Shown: in pieces, positions 31,322 through 44,756 of the stretch
How positions within the stretch are numbered: the stretch's first letter is position 1
Layout: every line of letters starts with the position of its first letter
From: Linum tenue
Taxonomy: Eukaryota > Streptophyta > Magnoliopsida > Malpighiales > Linaceae
Length of the DNA stretch: 64,000 nucleotides
Direction of reading: 5' to 3'
Assembly: GCA_946122785.1 (NCBI GenBank)
Contig: CAMGYJ010000006.1
Coordinates: forward strand, 33,250,668 to 33,314,667
The notes under the pieces: generated by a model
Told to the model about the DNA's origin: nothing
The model's input: only the letters and a program-made list of their open reading frames with translations
The model's database searches: none
Program-made: the position numbers and the translations under genes

Positions 31322-34300
31322 GCTGGTGTTTATTAACATGAACTAAATAAACTAACCAAGTTCTTTAGCTATCTAGAGTCTTGCCTTTTTAACTTAAATC
31401 ATCATTTATCACAACCTATTATTACTACAACCAAGATTCTCAGAATCAAACTCACCGTGAACAATCCACTATATACAAATTTCTACGCTCAAACCCACAC
31501 CACAAAATTCCAGTTTCAAAACCGCCATATTAACCCCAAAACAAACCTTTCAAAACCCACCTAATCAAATGATCACATCTGAGTTTTCACACCAAGGAAC
31601 ATAAAACCCAGAAAATTTACCCCCAAATATCAGTCAAATTTCCAAAACCAAATTCACCCATAAAACCCACAAAAAGGACAGATTTGAGCTCGACCACACC
31701 TCAAATCATCAGTTACCAAAACTCATCAATACCACAAATAAAAATCAAAATCACAACCCTTTTAAAACTTATTGATTTAAGTAGTACCCATTTGGGGCGT
31801 TGTGGAGTGTGAATACGCTTTCTCACACGTAACCGTACTCCCAAACCCAAAATCTAAAATTCGCAGACCAGAATTCTAGTTTTAACAAAAATTAAAACCG
31901 GAAAAGGGTGTTCGACCCATCCCAAACTACACGAAATTAGCATTTTTTCATTAATACGACATTACTCATTCGAAATCAATCATGATGGTCGAGTTGCGAG
32001 CATTCATGCATTCACAGAAATTCATCTTGCATATGTGCATTCATATAATTTAACATGAGTATCATACAATCATCTCATCTAGCAATAAGGAGTATCTTAA
32101 TGATAATAAAAATCATGAACAATTTTTTTATATGAAAAATTGATCATCCACAACGAAAGCCAGGCCTCCTAATTCTTAGAAAGATCCAAGGTTGAGTTGT
32201 TATGGAATCGATCGGAAGGTATTGAGCAGCATTAAGGGAAGGCTAATGATACTCTAAGAAATGAAAAGGGTAGTGAGCATGGAATTGAGAATTTTGACAA
32301 ACAAGGAGCATACAACAAAAAAACAAAATCGGTATGACATCTTACTCCAAGAATTATACCAACTACTCAACGAAAGACCATCGAGTGATAGGCTTGGCAC
32401 TATAGTCTCGAAGAACGTATATGACTAGGAAGTTGCAAAAAGATCAAAACCAGATGACACACACCATTTAGGTCATCTGGAAGAACAATAGCTCGACACT
32501 ACATTGAGAGTAAAAAATGAGTTGTGGATGATCGTATAAGAAAATTGAATCATACAACGCCACGATTACATCAAACCTATATGAAGTTCATTATATGGTG
32601 GTCCTGCATGATTTTCAAATGCCGAAGTTCCAGCAACACGATGGAACCACCTTGCCCAAGAATCCATTTGGTCATGTATTGATATGTAATGGTCGACCAT
32701 ATTCAAGACAATAAACTAATGATCGATGATTTCCTTAAGAGTCTAAAGGTTCAATCCGAATAGGAGCAAAAGGGAAGATGTGCAATTGCCACCCTAAAAA
32801 AAATCAAACTCATCCATTGTCGTACATCTATACCAATATTACAACTTCCAAACTTCATTGTTCAATCAACTTTTCAAAATTAGTCCCCAGTATCCCCCAA
32901 ATGTTATCCGGAGAGACACAAATCAAATGTTACTTTATCTCTTCCACCAATGCCAAATTTCACCCTCAATTACCCTTATGATGCCTACACATTCCTATTT
33001 TGAGTGAGACTGTACAACCTCAATATTCAAGATGGTACAGAGCCAACAGACAATGTGATCACCATTCCAGAGTTCTGGGACAATCAGTGGAAAATTGTAA
33101 TGCCCTGAAGATAAAAGTACAAAAATTTGTGAAAGCCGGATGTTTGAAGTTTGAAGAAGAAGCCAATCATCAAAACTTCGAAAAAACCCCACTCTCAACT
33201 CATGGGAAGTAGGCATGTCATAATTCGAAGCTCGACTAAAAAACGACTCCAAATAAAAATGTCGAGATAGTTTGCCATGTTGAGACAGTTTATCAACCTT
33301 TGGTTTCACATCGAAGAATAAGAGGTCATTTGCATTTTCACATATTTGGAACATTTTGTAACTACTACCAACCTTGAATTAGGATGTTGCATCAATGATT
33401 CTTCTTTTCAAACAATGAGGATTTCTTCCCAACCTTTAAAGTCATATTGTCTTATCTAAAAATGGGAACCATAAAATTGCATTTCATATTTTCGAGTTAA
33501 GCCTTGAGATTTTCACATCAAGCAAAAATATACACCGCACTGGTGCCGAGTGATTATAAACACCCTAATGGTGTCAAGAATTTGAGCACTCCACTAATGT
33601 TGAGAGTATACACACTTTACTAAACGTGAGAGGATGAACGCCCCACTGGTGTCCATAAAATAGTGTGAGCTAAATAATCAAAGGGTGTAACGAGGATATG
33701 ATATCAGGCTACTTGTAGAATCTTGTCATCACCATATCCAATCTTCTCTCTCAAATCATGGCTCGACTAGAAAGGGGGTTGAGTGGCCAAATTATGATCC
33801 GCAAGATCGATATGTCAACATTACAATACTCAAGTTCACACGAAATCCTTGTGACTAGAAGATTGGGGAGGCTGAATGATCGTATTTGACAAACTCGTTG
33901 GTGCACAAAATCAAAAGTGTCAAAGGGGCATCATATAGGGGGAATAACAAAGTCGAGTAAATCCCACAAAAAAAAAAAAATAATAAAGAAGCCAAAGTAA
34001 GGCAAAAAAAAAATCAAAATACAAAAGAACAAAAATTGAAAAAGCTCGTGGGACTTACACGTTAGATACCCCCTGCACAAGCACTTTGAAGTCATAATTA
34101 CTCAAACTAGTCACGAGTGAAGGTTATTTACTACCTTTTCTAAAAGGTCGAAAGGGTGACTTCGAGTCTGCTTTCAACGTGGTCACAAAAGCACAATGTA
34201 GACCATCTCTCAATCAGCATAATCTACATACTCAAACAAAGATAGTCATCAAAGCAGAGAGCTTTCCAACCAAAGTATACTTTCAAGCCAAACCTGCATA

Positions 34301-34743
34301 AAGAATGCAAGAAACCCCTAAAAAGAAGGATTCCCAAAAACAAGGATATCGACATAAGCTAAATGTACATGCAGGATCATCCTCGGTACCCATCACTTGA
34401 ACTCTCATTTTCAAGTTAAGCAAAAATCTCATGATGGAAGACTTCAGCAACCATGTTTGCACCACACAAGGGTCTTTGACATTCATTATTTCAATTGCCA
34501 AGAAGAACTCGCCTAAATCATACCAAGAACTTCATTACCCATTCTTTCAAGACCAAATAAGGATCACAACTACCAAAGAAATTTCCACATTCGAGTTTGC
34601 ACTCAAAATATCTTAGTTATTCACTACTCGACCTTACCCTCATAACCAAAATTTCAAGACAAGGGGGGTGAGTCAAAATATATCCAAAATACCCAAGGTG
34701 AACTACCATTTATGAGTAAAAAGAGACTTCCTCAACAATATCG
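31322..34743. other. 3.4 kb non-coding interior between the two direct repeats
   Basis: AT-rich, no frames longer than about 120 codons and none recognisable. Landmarks: TGG two bases after copy 1 (possible PBS, no tRNA match), TTTCTCACACGTAACCGTAC near 31820 (Tat-like leader text), and ACAAGGGGGGTGAG near 34660 (purine tract). This could be the interior of a large non-autonomous LTR element (LARD). Confidence 0.4.
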
Positions 34744-35550
34744 TTTTTTTTTATAATCTCTACTACTACCTGTCTCTAAAAAATGTTTTCGAGGAGGTAT
34801 CTACCTAACCAGTATTCAAACAAATTACAAGTTAACCCCAAAATAATCAACAAAACCATGATATGTCGCAATCAAAGCTCTTTTTTTTACTATATACATA
34901 TGGTTATATTGTTTAAAGCTTTTGTATTGTAAACAAAACTATAAGTATATATATTTAACTATGTTCATGTTCTTTCTTATTCGATGATTATACTAGCCCT
35001 GTATGTTTAGTTTTGTTCATGTTGGCTTTAATAATTACTAAGTTTTCTTTGTGTTAAGCATACCATCACAAACATACTTAAGCTAAACTACTCACCCTAA
35101 GCTACCAAATCAGACCTTATAAACTAGGTTTAACAAGCAAATTAAACCAGCTTTTGTTATAAACTCACCCAAAGCACCCCTCCCCTCTAAGTATAAACCT
35201 ATTTTGTTTATAACCTTACACACCAACAACAAATATAATCTTGAAGCAAAAACCAACACACAACTTCCCAGATTATTAAACTCCCTAAGAGCAGCCATAT
35301 ACATCTCAAAACGCAGGTTTATAAATCCATTCTAAAAGTAATTAAATAGAAATCCATTGAAATCCGTTTTGTTAAGTACATACACAACCCCAATCATCAT
35401 AAACCACCCATCCATACCAGGTTATCATTTTCACCCAAAATCAAAGTTGATATTTCTAAAACCAGTGTTTGTACTTAGTTTTTGTGTTTAGATTTGTTCC
35501 TTTCAATCTTTCTATCCATCTACTCTACTTTTTCCTTTAAGCTACTTACA
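34744..35550. repeat. direct repeat copy 2 (about 805 bp)
   Basis: Copy of 30518-31321 with a few per cent differences. It ends at CTTACA, immediately before the purine tract of the next LTR. Confidence 0.93.
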
Positions 35551-35728
35551 CTAAAATGGGAGAGGGATGTTGAAAATTTGGTCTGATTTGGGTTAGACCG
35601 GCCAAACTAATTACATTGATATTGGACGAGCCGAAGAAAATAAATAATCGTTCCAAGAAACTTCCATCAAAGGGATACGTTGCCTTTGAGTTTAATTGGA
35701 ATTTGGAAATAATGACCACGCGAAATGA

Positions 35729-36754
35729 GGGATTTTAAATAACTCGGTTAAAAAAAAATTCGAAAATAGCACCCAACCCCAGGAAAATTCCAAAAATAGC
35801 ACCCTTTCCCAAAAATCGCCACCCGAACCAGCGGTGATTCGAACCCAGATAATAAATAGTTTACTAAATTTGGCACAACATCTACACCACTCAACTACAA
35901 CTCTTCTCTTGAAAAAATAATATATTAACAAAGTTGTACTTCTTGAACGCTAAAAATCCTCAATAACTTTGAACAACCATAACTTTGTGATCTAAAATCT
36001 GAACGTTATGATTTTTTTTCCATTTTGCAAATACAGGGTTTTGGGAATAGCTTACCTCTCCTTTTCACAAATCCACTTACATTTAGAAATTATATCTATG
36101 ATAAAAATTGTAGTCCTTACAAAGTTATGCGAAATGAAAAAACAATTCATGACATTCAGATTTTGGAGCACAAAGTTATGGTTGTTCAAAGTTATTGAGG
36201 ATTTTTAGCGTTCAAGGACTAAAACTTTGTCAATATGAAGATGTTACAACAAAAGTGTTGTAGTTTAGTGTTGTAGATGTTGTGCTAAATTTAGTTAACC
36301 ATTTATATTATCAGGGTTCAAACCACCACCCCAACAACATGTTGCTTTTTTTAATCCCTACTAAATAAAAAGATTTAATACAAACCACCACCCCAACAAC
36401 ATGTTGCTTTTTTTAATCCCTACTAAATAAAAAGATTTAATATGGGATGATGGTGTTTCGAACCAAGGACCTCTAGCATACAAAGAAACAACTGAACCAG
36501 TTATGCCAATACCACTACCACTTATGGTGATTATTTGAAAATTTTTTATTACAAACCGCCCCGTGGGGGTGCGGTTTGCACCCAAACCGCTCCGGCCCCA
36601 TGCGGTCAGCAAAACCGCGCCTTACCGGTGCGGTCAGCAAAACCGCACCCCCACCCCGTGGTTTTCGAAAAAGGGTGCTATTTTGGGAATTTTTCAGGAC
36701 TTTGTGCTATTTTTGAAATTCTTTTTTTAAACACGGCTATTTATGAAAAAGTCC
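35729..36754. mobile_element. fold-back Mutator-like element
   Basis: TSD GCGAAATGA (35720-35728) and GCGAAACGA (36755-36763), 9 bp with one mismatch. The ends are inverted copies (GGGATTTT..., GGACTTTTT...) and the inversion continues inward: AAAATAGCACC blocks, then about 190 bp with AACTTTGAACAACCATAAC. The element is mostly one large palindrome around about 36000-36140. The right arm has extra DNA (36319-36650): a tandem duplication and GC-rich repeats. Confidence 0.85.
36319..36442. repeat. 62-bp tandem duplication
   Basis: Two head-to-tail copies starting CAAACCACCACCCC and ending AGATTTAATA. Confidence 0.95.
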
Positions 36755-37116
36755 GCGAAACGATGCATTGCTTGGCATCAGTTCAATATTCCCAACAGAA
36801 AACTCCAAATGTCACCACCCCTTAATTCATTCGTTGCATGGGTTCATGGTATGCGATAAGGACATTTGGAAACAACGGTTTTCATATGATTGGACGTGAT
36901 GGTTCATTGCACCGGTTCGTGGCTATAAATAATGGGTGTTGGGGGTGATGAGAGATACACCATGAAAAGTTATGGTCACCCGGAAGTGGTGATATGTTTT
37001 AGTGTTCTTAAGTTTGGAACCTAAAGTGGTGATAATTTTATCATCGAAAGAAATTTCGTGTAACTCAAGGTTTTGTGGATAGTGGAAATATTCTTTTCGT
37101 AAAGTGAACGTAGTTC

Positions 37117-38090
37117 ATGACTCTATCACAATCCAGGTCACCCGGTCTCGGGCTATCATACATACACCCTCGTCCCAAGAGTCCCAACATATTCTACCAC
37201 GTGGAACTCCTTCCAGGCAATCTTGCCCTTCTGCTCACAGTCACACTGCCAGATAGTGACCATCATGGGTTGGAAATAGGAGGAATTCTAGCATTTTAGG
37301 AAAAGAGCTGCGGAGTGCCAGGGATGGAAGCAAGGGTCCTATCCTGATACAGTGTTTTGAGTACGATGCCACCGGGATTTCTTTTAAATTGGTGCCTAAT
37401 ACCTATTTCCCTCATGGGAGTGACTAGCGTGGGAGAGGGAGGCAGTAGGTCTTGATCGTCAATAAAAAAATATGCCATTTTTCCTGGCAGGGTTGTTGAC
37501 TGAACTTCTGAACCAAACTACAACCGTCTCGGACGTAACGCAATAAGGCATCCTGAGAGAGCTGGACAATATGCTCCAAAAGTCATCCAGGGTTGAATGA
37601 TTCATCCGGTTCGTCATGGTCTGAACACAACCTCAAGAAACCCAAAACAAAATAACTTGAGAAACAATAAACACCAAACAGCCCAAAAAGAAGGCGCCAA
37701 AGCTGAAATTAAAAGAAAATGGGTGTCATAGCCGTCAATCCATCAAAATGGTAGAAAACCGTGCCATACACAAAGTTGAAAAAAGAAATATGAAATGACA
37801 TAATCCAAGCAACACAAAAAGATTTGAAGGAAAAAACAATCCCATTATAGTAAAAATGGCAAATCTTTCCACAATACCCAATCTTAAACTTCATTTGGCA
37901 TGCTTAGTACAAAGGCAATCATTCAAAACTATCTAATACATCCAATCCTAGGCTATTTATGAATGCAAAAGGACTTATTAATTGCTATGTTACCGGCTCA
38001 GATTACCAAGTAAATGAATTACAAAAAGAAATAAAAGAAATTGAAAGATGGATTTTCTCCCATCAAGCACCCTATCTTTTACTCCTTTAG
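37117..38090. other. no feature recognised
   Basis: Mixed-composition sequence with no frame, terminal repeat or RNA that I can support. Confidence 0.3.
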
Positions 38091-38099
38091 GCTAGACAT

Positions 38100-39500
38100 C
38101 ACTCTATCTCAACGGTCAATGAGCAAATCTAGCCCAGAATGCATTCATCAATTTGGCGGGCAGTTTTTTCGAGAACTATTGATGACGCTCAATTAATAGT
38201 GTCTATGATTTGCCATATTGGATACATTTCCCCTTTTATCGATGCATCTTCTTATTATATTTTGTATGAATTTCATAACAATTTGATTATTGTGCTTATA
38301 ATATAAATAAGTTATGTTGTAGTATCATTTATACCTTTCTAGTATTATTTTGTGTTTTTCAAGGTCAAATGCAATCTAGGATGATTTGGATAAAGTTGGA
38401 GAATCAAATGGGTAATTAGTAGAAGATCAAGGATAATTCATCCACTAAACAAAGCCCAATGTAGGTGAAGCCTACATGAAGTCTTCATATGAGCCCTAGA
38501 GGAGTCTGCTGGATAAATTTCAGCCCAACCTGCAAAAAAAAAAACTACAACGACCATGTGATGGGCCCAACCGACGCATGCCAATACCTAACAAGTCACG
38601 CTGGAAATCAATTGAGAGATTACTTGTGAGCCAAGAAACCCAAATTAATTAGAAAAACGATGGTAGTGGAGACTTTCGCTAGGCCTCCATTGGCCTTAGC
38701 CCATGGAAGCTTTTGGAATATTCCTTTCTTCATTCTCAAATCAAGAAATCCGAGTCCTAGTGGTATTAGGACACCTTTTGCCTAGTTTTAGGAGGAAAAT
38801 CCTAAAACCCCTTCTTCCATACACTATAAATAGAGGGTCAGCTATAGGATTAGATAGACTAAAAAACTTAACTCAAACTTACTATGCACAACTCAGACAA
38901 GGAGCCACTCGGCCCGAGTAGAGATCGAAGTAGCATTCATAAAGGGTGCAATTAATGAGATGCCTTTATCATCATGGTGGTACCATCCTTCTCTCTAATG
39001 TATCGCTAGTTCAAATTCTTTGTTAAGGATGTGAATTCAATTAATGCTTTATGCAAGTTCTTTCTAAGATTTAATGAGATGTTTTGGTCATTATATGTAT
39101 ATATCATTCGATGTCTATATCATTAGATGCTTTAGTCATGTAATGCTTATATCATTCGAATGCTTCAGTTGTTTGATGCCTTAACAATGTGATGCTTATA
39201 TAAACTTTATGTGCTACTATAGTGTTGTTTATAATTTGTGTTAAGTGATCACATTCATCCATGCAGATTATTGTTAGTGATTAGCACGTCTCAACAACTA
39301 CGCCATCCTAGGCCAAGTGTAATTTAAGATGGCATTGTCGTATAGTGGTAATTTAGGACGTATTCACTCAAGTCCTGGTATCCTAGCCTACTTCCCACGT
39401 TGTTGTTATCTAGCCAATCAGTTTAAGGGTTTGTGTTGGAGGATTTGAATGAACTACTAGTTAAGAGGGTAAATAAAGATAAAAGCAAGTACTTCGGGGA
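38100..39500 (+). mobile_element. LTR-like sequence, plus orientation
   Basis: A TATAAATA box (38825-38832) with transcribed-leader-like sequence downstream, and TTAGCACGTCTCAAC, CCTAGG and a GGTAATTTAGGACG-type region near 39290-39360, resemble the 3' half of the Athila LTR at 43238-44608 (TTAGCACATCTAGGACC). Borders and family are uncertain and no internal region is attached. Confidence 0.45.
38825..38832 (+). promoter_or_regulatory. TATA box of LTR-like sequence
   Basis: TATAAATA in CACTATAAATAGAGG, a typical plant LTR promoter context. Confidence 0.5.
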
Positions 39501-39599
39501 ACTATCCCTCACCCTAGCTAGGACTACTATGTACTATCTAGATAATTAGGGTTAGTCAAATGTGGTGAGTGAGCTTTTTTCCGTGGGCTTTTGTTGTTA

Positions 39600-41238
39600 T
39601 CCACACGCCTCCCTTAAACCCATATAAGTCACCTCGATTTAGGCTATCATATCTGGAGCATTAAGCTTGTAGCTCCTTTCAATGGATACTATCCACCATC
39701 CACACCAAGGTTTTACCCCGGGTTCTATCTAGGAAGGCATTCCTAAGGTAGTGGTTCGATCGCCTCGACCACCAGAGGATCCTATTCATACATCTAACCT
39801 TAATTTGCTTGATGGCGCATACACGTCTAACTCTAAAACTCCATACCCAACGTAGAAGCTCAAGTAGGCTGGTAGAGAAGATTTGGGCGATTTACCCAAA
39901 CACAATCAAATATAGAATAACATTCAATTCAACTAGATAGACAAATTCATTCATTAAAATTCTAAAATATCCATACACACATAATAAACCTAAAATTAGG
40001 GTTTGGAGTTTATAATACCTTGTACCTTAGAGGACTACTCCATAAAGGAGTGAAGAAGAAGATACATAGAAGAGGTGGAAGAAGACTTGATGTGAGGAAG
40101 CTGGCTCATCTCTTATAGCTCCTTCTCCTTCTTCTACTCTTCCTTCCTTCAGCTTCTCTCTCTTCTCTCTGAAACTAGAAATTCTATCTTCAAAATCAGC
40201 TCTTCAAATGGGGGAAAGGGGTCTTCTATTTATAGGCACCAGAGGACGAAGAACTTCGCAGGCAGGCTAGGTCGAGATCGCGGGCGCAAGCTTCTTCATG
40301 GAGGCCGCGATCTTGTGTCACTAGGGATGACAATTTCGACCTGACCCGTTTTACCCGACCTGTTTGGCCTGTTTTGGGGCGGGTCCGACCCGCCCCGTAG
40401 GCGGGGCGGGGCGGGCATGGGTACTCTCATCGACCCGACCTGCCCTGACCCGCCCCATTCTCAACCCGTTCTTGTCTAAATTACATATAAGTTTAGTCAA
40501 ACTACTTAGGATTTTCCTTTTATTACATCATATTTTAGCTATAATAAAGTTGTAAATTAGTCAAAATCTCAATTTATCCAATAATTTAACTACATTTATC
40601 ATAATATTGTTTGTTTCCTTAGTCTTATAATAAAAAGAACCCATGTTTCTAATGTTTTTCATATAAATTGCATACCCATTGGGTCGACCTGCCCCGACCC
40701 GTGACCCGTGATAAATTACCCGACCTGGACCCGACCTGCCACGGGGCGGGTCAGGGTACCAAGAAACCCGCCCCGGACCTGCCCCATTGCCATTCCTATG
40801 TGTCACTGTCGTTTTAGCCTTCGGAGACGTGTAGATCACGGGCTGACTTTGCGGTCGCGATCCATGAGTAGAAACCGCGATCTTCCTTGCAGTTTGTTTG
40901 TATTGTGGTCGTGATCTGACTATGAAAACTTTCTGTTTCTCCTCGGCTGCTTCTTCACGAAGTTCGTGCCCTGAGCCCTCCAATTCGCGGCGCGATCTTG
41001 GGCTTTCCAAGCCGCTATCTTCAGCTTGACTTTGCATGCATAGTTCTTGGCCGTGATATCTAATTCCAAGCCACGATCTTCAGTCTTTTGCCTCTTTGCT
41101 ACACTTGTGACCTATTTTGTACCTAATTTGCATGTATTGTCTAAAGCACCGTAAAATCACATCGAAACCAAATAGGAACGGAATAGGGTGAAATTGACAC
41201 TGTTCAAACAATGATTCATAGGAACTGGCACAAAACAA
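39600..41238 (-). mobile_element. LTR-like sequence, minus orientation, with a hAT insertion
   Basis: On the minus strand it starts around TGTTTTGTGCCA (41238), has CCTATAAATAG (about 40237-40247) as promoter, and is rich in GATCGCG and CCGCGATC motifs. A truncated copy in the same orientation lies at 59623-60150. The downstream end is not defined. Confidence 0.5.
40322..40798. mobile_element. non-autonomous hAT element (TAGGGATGACAA), 477 bp
   Basis: Termini TAGGGATGACAAT and, inverted, TAGGAATGGCAAT; perfect 8-bp TSD TGTGTCAC at 40314-40321 and 40799-40806. CGGGGCGGG/GACCCG blocks near both ends make it strongly self-complementary. Same family as 409-1107. Confidence 0.92.
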
Positions 41239-41239
41239 A

Positions 41240-41618
41240 CCTTAATGGTGGAGAAACCTATGTGCTCCATCATCCATCTCTGAAAGCTCATGTTATTGTT
41301 GTTCTGACTTATCAAGGAGTGGAAAAACCTATGTGCTCCTTCACTCTTCCTACTGTGTCTCGTAATATGTTCCACTATTTTTTCTTCTCCACTATAGTAA
41401 CTGCATCATGCATTTGTTGGCATCTTTGTTTTCTCCCTCTTTTTGTTGGTGGGTAAACGATAATGCATCACGAGCCCAAGGAAGACTTGACTCTGTTAGG
41501 ACCCCATCACCATAGGTCCTTCCGATCCTCCTCTGGTTATCCATCTAGGTCATTGCAACTAACTGATATGTTGATTTGATTATGATCGTCCATCCTTCTC
41601 GATTCCACATATAGTTTG
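41240..41618 (-). pseudogene. LINE fragment, part downstream of the nested insertion
   Basis: Minus-strand reading across the solo LTR TSD gives MWNREGWTIIIKSTYQLV, matching the W...G-F-VKSAY pattern that follows the reverse transcriptase in plant LINEs. It continues the fragment at 53678-54087. The distal part (41240-41450) is too decayed to judge. Confidence 0.6.
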
Positions 41619-43237
41619 TGAAACACCCTATCTCGGCTGAGAACTACCTTGCCCAAAATGTGCTTGAGAAATCAAAATAACTCAAAATGAAAAGAACAAA
41701 GAAAATAATTTCAAATCACCGTAGGAAATTACTCTTAACAAATCATGTATGAGCATCAGTCTCAATTCTACTAATAAATGTACATAAGTGACGGAGTTCA
41801 CTTGGGATCTTCTGCAATCACTAACCTTGTGAAGATGACATCTCGAGCAGTAGCTTCCTCCTGATAAGTGGTCCAATTGCTCCCGTTTCCTTGCAGCTCC
41901 TGAGTGCGAGTGTGAGGTCATTCCTAATCATATATTCATCCTCAAACACACATACAGCCATGCACATGTGGTGGTCGTATAAATAAAATGCACAGTTTAT
42001 TAGGAAAGGGGTTTCGTTATTACTTGCTTACATATTTTATCTTACAATGGGGCCTCGCCCTCCACTTAGCTAGCGCAAGCGTTCGGTAAACTTGTCATAA
42101 CATCTCTTTACATGACTACCCTCACAATGGGGAGCTTGAACGTGTACACTGTGCCTATCTAAGGCAAAACACCCACACAATGGGGATCCTGCGCCTATCT
42201 GAGGCGAAACACCCGCACAATGGGGATCCTGTACCGCATGCGTAGCTAGTTAAGCGAGGGTTAAACGTGTTCTTGCTTGTTCTTACTTATTATCTTGGTG
42301 ATTTATCCTTGCTTGGTCAAATCAATCTCTCACACCATGGAGAGACGTTATTCAACATATACGTGCTTACTTGCTTGACAACCTAAGCTTGTCAAGGACA
42401 AACTCCTCTAGCAGAAGGAGATCTAAACTTATAATTTTCATATTAATATGATTTCTCCGTATAGAAATTGATGCTATGCGTACACATGACCTCAAGAATG
42501 CAGATAATCATCAAATCATAAATGCAGAACTTAAACATATCAGAACTAGCACACAATTAATTCAAGAAAAAGGCACAATTCAGCATGTAATAAGTAACCG
42601 AGGATGAAATACTAACTAGCTCCTTTAACCAACGCACCTTAGTTTACGGTCGAACTTCCTGTTCGATGTGAACTTCTTACTTGAAGTGACCGCGAAAGCT
42701 CGTCGTTGATGAGATTCCAAGAGCTACGCGTGAGTACCCCAAAAGTTTAATCAATTGAACTGGCCACCACTACAAAAAAAAAAAAAGAGTCTACCGCAAG
42801 GGTTTTTTCAATCTGTATCAAGGGTTTTAACCCCTGCTATAAATTGTAGCAAGGGTTTTTTCAATCTGTATAAACTCAACCATGAGATGTTCATAGCAAG
42901 GGTTAAAACCCTTGGGAAATTTGTTACAAAAATTGCCAAGGGTTAAAACCCCTGCTTTATTCGTGGCTAAATCAATTGCAACGAACTCAAACTGTCGCTA
43001 AAGGATCTCAAAACGGTCGCTAAATTGAACAACCCAGAACCTGAAACTCAATAGTAGCCAAAGCAATACCATACACCATTCCCATTAATATTCCATCATT
43101 CATATCATAATTCATGATCCAAGAAAATATTGATTACATGGCTAAATGCTAATTACCATGAATATTCCAACATAATCCGGAAAAGTATGGTCTAGTGATG
43201 AAGTTCTATTTGCTTAACCATAAAAAAAAGTTCTAAT

Positions 43238-44608
43238 TGATAGACCATTGATTACACATGTTTTTACTCCTATTCTTGAGCCGTTTGAGATGTCGATTCC
43301 CGCGTTTTAGGCCGATTTCACGTTAGGTTGTTCTTGTTTATGATATTTCAGGTCCTAGTATGGGAATGAAGGCTTGGGAACGAGTTCGGGGTCGATTGGA
43401 CGAGGATTGGACATTTCGCGGGAAGCTGATGGAGCCACACAGGCACGCCTAAAACCTACACGGCCGTGTAACCTAGCCGCGTGACATCAATTGCACGGGC
43501 AAAAATCACACTGGCCGTGTGAAGGCTCGACAATTCTCACACAGGCAGCCTGGGAACTCACACGGCCGTGTGGTTGTGGTCGTGTAGGATGGCTGAAGTC
43601 CACTTATCGAAACGACGCGTTTTGCACAACTCACACGGGCAGCTGGGGAAGTCACACGGCTGTGTGACCTGGCCGTGTGATCGGGATTTTCTGCTTTTAA
43701 CCCAATTTCCAGCCACAAGTGAAGGGTTCCGAGTTTTAGAGAGAAAAAGTGCGACCTAGAGAGAGAAAGTGACGAACCTAAGTCTTCAAGTGTCTTTGAT
43801 CGATCTCCATCACCATTGGAGCCCGGCTTGAGCTTGGAGAAGATCAGATTGAGTGCCAGAAGAAGATTATCATCCTTCACAGTATGGTTTCCGCATCTGA
43901 GCTAGATTTACCATATCTCTCTATGGAGTAACTTTCTTATTCACCTGGGTATGAAGAACCCTAGATTTGTATGTTAGGTCAGATTGTATGAACCCAAGTA
44001 CAGATTCTGTGATTTGATTATATTCAATTGAGGTTCGAACTGTTGAATGACATGAATCCTGATCAAATTCCTGTTGTTTCTGTTTTAACCTAGAAAGAGA
44101 ATATTTGCCTAGGTTGATAGAGCACCCTTGATTGAAGGAGTGAATTGACGACTTTAGTCGAGGAGTCAATTCACTATTCTGTACCGGATTTATTCCGGTA
44201 GTGGAGGTTTGGTTCGTTAGGGCCTCAATCTGTTTACTCCGGTGGAGGTTAGTCTCCCGCTGGGGACTGAGATTGAGAGGGTCTGGAGACCTTTAGTCGA
44301 GACTTCAGACTGTTTAAGAACCTCCCGCAGTATAACTATCATTGAAATTGAACTTGGTAAATTGCAATCCGGCTTAACTGCAGTCTGGGGGAACCATATC
44401 CGGATGACCTCTCTCGACTTGAAAACAACCTTTTTACTTGCTTTGCTTGTTTGGCTTGCACTAAAGTTTCACCGCTAGATAATAAGAATTCACTGAGTAG
44501 TTAGCACATCTAGGACCCGGGTTGACATTAAAACCCAAACCCGCTATACTACGCTTTAGGAAGTGGTTACACTTGGCCATTTTCTAGAGTGACGGTAGGA
44601 GCGAGTCA
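43238..44608 (+). repeat. 5' LTR of the Athila-like element
   Basis: 1371 bp. The first half carries several near-palindromic CACACGGCCGTGTG motifs; the last 813 bp match 47358-48180 closely. Confidence 0.9.
43455..43690. repeat. cluster of CACACGGCCGTGTG palindromes in the LTR
   Basis: At least five copies, perfect at about 43559-43573 and otherwise altered mostly by C-to-T or G-to-A changes. A second cluster lies at 46148-46312. Confidence 0.85.
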
Positions 44609-44614
44609 AGTTTT

Positions 44615-44632
44615 TGGCGCCGTTGCCGGGGA
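44615..44632 (+). other. primer-binding site for tRNA-Asp
   Basis: TGGCGCCGTTGCCGGGGA, complementary over 18 bases to the 3' end of plant tRNA-Asp, six bases after the LTR. This is the classic Athila PBS. Confidence 0.93.
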
Positions 44633-44756
44633 TGGCTAGGTTGTTGAAGAAACGTGATTTCTGTTACTTTAGCATTTTCATTTTCGCATTGACTGGTTGT
44701 TCTTTCCCACTTGTGCCTTCACGGGTTTGCATTGCTTGAGTGTGTGCAGGTAGTGC

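Larger units (their letters stand above)
35568..37116 (+). mobile_element. Copia-type 3' LTR with polypurine tract, interrupted by a MULE
   Basis: AAAATGGGAGAGGGA (35553-35567) is a typical polypurine tract and is followed by TGTTGAAAATTTGG, a common Copia LTR start. After the MULE, the LTR continues to a TATA-like GCTATAAATAATG near 36921 and to AAAGTGAACGTAGTTCA near 37116, where the end is approximate. No internal coding region is left upstream. Confidence 0.6.

Noticed and set aside
30518..35550. Standard LTR retrotransposon with 805-bp LTRs
   Set aside because: No TG start, no TSD, no matching tRNA PBS, and one copy begins exactly at a Helitron end; reported as a direct repeat instead.
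36455..36520. tRNA-like text on the minus strand (TTCGAACCAAGGACC ... AACTGAACCAGTTATGCC)
   Set aside because: It resembles a T-arm and D-arm, but no cloverleaf pairs properly, and the same kind of text recurs at 35835-35850 within the fold-back MULE arms, where it is repeat sequence.
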